Assembly (NCBI GenBank): GCA_964343975.1
Contig: CAYFLU010000146.1
Location: 1-8,434 of the forward strand
Length of the DNA: 8,434 nt
Origin: SCUN01 sp964343975
Lineage (GTDB): Bacteria; Acidobacteriota; Vicinamibacteria; Vicinamibacterales; SCN-69-37
Direction: 5' to 3'
This document shows positions 6,576 through 8,434 of this stretch, one piece after another. Position numbers and translations under genes: made by a program. Position 1 is the stretch's first letter. Each line of letters starts with the position of its first letter. The notes below the pieces were generated by a model that was not told the origin of the DNA, did not search any database, and worked only from the letters and a program-made list of their open reading frames with translations.

Positions 6576-7847
6576 ATGACGGTCGACGAACCGGTGCTGA
6601 CCGCGAAGATCTCGCGGCGGCTCATCCCGTTCATGTTCGTGCTCTACATCGTGTCGTATCTCGATCGCATCAACGTCGGGTTCGCGGCGTTGCAGCTGAA
6701 CGGCGCGATGGGGTTTGATGCCGCGATCTACGGCATCGGGGCCGGGATCTTCTTCATCGGGTACTTCTGCTTCGAGATTCCGAGCAACCTGATCATGCAG
6801 CGCGTCGGCGCGCGGCGATGGATTGCGCGCATCCTCGTCACGTGGGGGCTCATTTCGTCCGCGATGATGTGCGTGCAGGGCGTGCGCAGTTTCTACGCGC
6901 TCCGGTTTCTGCTCGGCGTCGCGGAGGCCGGGTTCTTTCCCGGCATGATCCTGTATCTCACGTACTGGTTTCCGCCGGAGACGCGCGCGCGGGCGGTGGC
7001 GACCTTCATGACCGCCACCGCGATTGCCGGCGTGATCGGCGGGCCGGTGTCTGGGGCGTTGCTGCAACTCGACGGCTGGCACGGGCTCGCCGGCTGGCAG
7101 TGGTTGTTTCTTGTGGAGGGCGTGCCCGCGGTGCTGCTGGGTGTGGCGACGTTCGTGTATCTGCCTGACGGACCGCAGGACGCGTCGTGGTTGAGTGTGG
7201 ATGAAAAGGCCTGGATCGCCGCGCGTTCGGCCCGCGAACACGCGCAGGTGCAGTCGCACGGGTACGCGACGCTCGCCGCCGCACTGCGCAGTGGTCGCGT
7301 GTGGATGTTGTCGGCCGCCTACTTTCTCGTCGTGATGAGTTTCTACGGCGTATCGCTGTGGCTGCCGCAGATCATTGCGGCCTTCGCCGCGATGCCGACG
7401 TGGACGGTCGGCATGATCAGCGCGATTCCCTATGCTGCCGCGGCGGTGGCCATGGTCGTGGTCGGCCGCAGTTCGGATCGCACGGGCGACCGGCGGTGGC
7501 ACGTGGCGCTCTCGGCCTGGACCGGCGCACTGGGGCTGGCGGCGGCTGCGCAACTCACGCATCCGGTGGCCGAGTTGGCGGCGCTGTCGGTGGCCGCCGC
7601 GGGAATCTGGGGCCTGCTCGGTCCCTACTGGGCGTTCTCGTCGCGCTTGTTGACCGGTGCGGGCGCGGCCGGCGGGATTGCCCTGATCAACTCGATCGGC
7701 AACCTCGGGGGATTCGTCGGGCCCTATCTTGTGGGCTGGATCCGGGGACGCACGACGGGGTTTGCCGTCGCGCTGTGGGTGCTGGCGGTCTGTCCGATGT
7801 TCGCCGGACTGATCACGCTGATGGTCAAGCCGCTGCCGCGCAAATGA
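6576..7847 (+). CDS. MFS transporter, anion:cation symporter type
   Basis: This is a 423-residue integral membrane protein with about 12 hydrophobic segments and the size of major facilitator carriers. It belongs with the anion:cation symporter group, whose known members import sugar acids, tartrate, phthalate and related organic anions by proton symport. The diagnostic features are YLDRINVGFAALQ (28-40) at the end of the first membrane helix, a helix 2-3 loop of the type FEIPSNLIMQRVGARRWIARI (66-86, positively charged), and RFLLGVAEAGFFPGM (110-124) followed by YLTYWFP (127-133). The central cytoplasmic loop, about residues 195-235, is hydrophilic. The start is the ATG at 6576, ten bases after the hydrolase stop; no alternative is needed because the protein begins like its family. 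The substrate cannot be read from sequence. Proximity to a secreted glycosidase and an aldolase suggests a sugar-derived acid or similar compound, but that is only an inference. Confidence 0.85.
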   Translation: MTVDEPVLTAKISRRLIPFMFVLYIVSYLDRINVGFAALQLNGAMGFDAAIYGIGAGIFFIGYFCFEIPSNLIMQRVGARRWIARILVTWGLISSAMMCVQGVRSFYALRFLLGVAEAGFFPGMILYLTYWFPPETRARAVATFMTATAIAGVIGGPVSGALLQLDGWHGLAGWQWLFLVEGVPAVLLGVATFVYLPDGPQDASWLSVDEKAWIAARSAREHAQVQSHGYATLAAALRSGRVWMLSAAYFLVVMSFYGVSLWLPQIIAAFAAMPTWTVGMISAIPYAAAAVAMVVVGRSSDRTGDRRWHVALSAWTGALGLAAAAQLTHPVAELAALSVAAAGIWGLLGPYWAFSSRLLTGAGAAGGIALINSIGNLGGFVGPYLVGWIRGRTTGFAVALWVLAVCPMFAGLITLMVKPLPRK

Positions 7848-7849
7848 AT

Positions 7850-7876
7850 ACGGGCCGGCACATGGTGCCGGCCCGT
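7850..7876. terminator. Perfect 12-bp hairpin between convergent genes
   Basis: ACGGGCCGGCAC (7850-7861) and its exact reverse complement GTGCCGGCCCGT (7865-7876) flank the three-base loop ATG. It begins two bases after the MFS stop and lies 26 bases from the stop of the minus-strand barrel gene, so it could end transcription from both sides. On the plus strand no T-run follows; on the minus strand the sequence after the stem is only modestly T-rich. It is either a U-tract-poor bidirectional terminator or an RNA 3'-end stabilising stem. Confidence 0.68.
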
Positions 7877-7902
7877 CGTGTGATCGTCGTGGATTCCGAG
7901 CG

Positions 7903-8434
7903 CTAGAACTTCTTGCTCAGCTTCACGAAGAAGATGTTCGCCTTGTAGTTGCCGTCGTTGGCCTTCAGGTAGAAGCCGCCGCTCTCCGGGAACACTTCGT
8001 TGCCGTAGTCGAACTGTCCGGCGCCCGTCTGGTTGCCGAAGATCGAATACGCGTCAGCGATCGTGTACTTGTCGTACATCCAGCCCAGGTTCAGGCCCCA
8101 GTCCTTGTTGAATGTGAACTTGAACTGCGCCGTCATCGTGGTCCAGTCGGTGTCGTTGTAGTCGGTGATGTCCTGGATGCCGCCGTAGGCCACGCGGGCA
8201 AGGGCGAACGAGCCCGTCGGGTCGCCGGTGATGTCCATCAGGCCGTCGACCTTTGCGCGCTTGGCGTTGAAGTCGAACACCAGTCGGTCGGGCACGAGCG
8301 TGAACGTCGCGTAGGCGCCGTAGGTGTCGCCCTTGGCCGAGCCGTCGAAGGTCAGCAACGACGCGAGCGCCGTGGCCGCCACCGTGCCCGTGCCGCCGGT
8401 CTGCGTGCGCGAGAAGTCCTTCTCGTACGTGTAG
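7903..8434 (-). CDS. C-terminal part of an MtrB/PioB-like outer-membrane beta-barrel
   Basis: The minus-strand frame is open to the window edge, giving 176 residues that read inward from YTYEKDFSRTQ. A GTG at 8382 is only an internal codon. The sequence alternates hydrophobic and polar residues in strand-length blocks separated by Asp/Gly/Asn-rich turns, for example YGAYATFTLVPDRLVFDFNAK and MTAQFKFTFNKDWGLNLGWMYDKY. It ends ANIFFVKLSKKF, a terminal strand finishing in Phe as needed for BAM-mediated outer-membrane insertion. This layout, with YEKD-type strands and the closing NYKANIFFVKLSKKF segment, resembles the MtrB/PioB barrels that sheath decaheme cytochromes for electron transfer across the outer membrane. 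No heme-binding CXXCH is expected or seen in this part. The family call rests on the C-terminus only; another large barrel is possible. Transcription comes from outside the window and converges on the MFS gene. Confidence 0.62.
   Translation of the reverse strand, partial: YTYEKDFSRTQTGGTGTVAATALASLLTFDGSAKGDTYGAYATFTLVPDRLVFDFNAKRAKVDGLMDITGDPTGSFALARVAYGGIQDITDYNDTDWTTMTAQFKFTFNKDWGLNLGWMYDKYTIADAYSIFGNQTGAGQFDYGNEVFPESGGFYLKANDGNYKANIFFVKLSKKF

Noticed and set aside
1..8434. Mobile elements, CRISPR repeats, tRNA or rRNA genes and phage-like genes
   Set aside because: No transposase or integrase motifs, no regularly spaced direct repeats and no RNA gene signatures were seen. The genes are tightly packed and share a broadly similar GC-rich style.

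Overview
The window is a compact, GC-rich stretch of bacterial chromosome with almost no non-coding DNA. It holds five complete genes and two genes cut by the window edges. Six run rightward and the last runs leftward to meet them. The gene mix suggests an acidobacterium, possibly of the Vicinamibacteria group: hopanoid-type squalene synthesis (HpnD/HpnE), a LacD-type class I aldolase, a secreted family-95-like glycosidase, an anion:cation-symporter-type MFS carrier and an MtrB/PioB-like outer-membrane barrel. That placement comes from gene content and protein style only; no search was run.

Region 1 (1-2115): the 3' part of hpnD (presqualene diphosphate synthase) and complete hpnE (hydroxysqualene dehydroxylase), joined by a 4-base GTGA stop/start overlap. 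Together with an HpnC expected upstream, they would convert farnesyl diphosphate to squalene for hopanoids. Region 2 (2143-3312): thiI, a short-form tRNA 4-thiouridine synthase without the rhodanese domain.

Region 3 (3337-7847): a LacD-like aldolase, an exported GH95-like glycoside hydrolase whose start codon lies inside the end of the aldolase gene, and an MFS carrier 10 bases further on. This could be a small carbohydrate release/uptake/catabolism cluster, although the aldolase may simply be the housekeeping fructose-bisphosphate aldolase. Region 4 (7848-8434): a perfect 12-bp hairpin between convergent genes, then the C-terminal 176 residues of an outer-membrane beta-barrel on the minus strand.

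Two patterns go beyond the gene list. First, the three genes that do not overlap their upstream neighbour (thiI, aldolase, MFS) lack a convincing Shine-Dalgarno sequence and instead carry a TANNNT hexamer 7-10 bases before the start codon, as expected for leaderless promoters; the two that do overlap (hpnE, GH95) look translationally coupled. Second, the GH95-like enzyme keeps the family's acid Glu but appears to differ at other active-site positions, so its substrate should not be assumed to be fucose. I found no mobile element, CRISPR array, RNA gene or clearly novel multi-gene system. No gap between genes exceeds about 55 bases.
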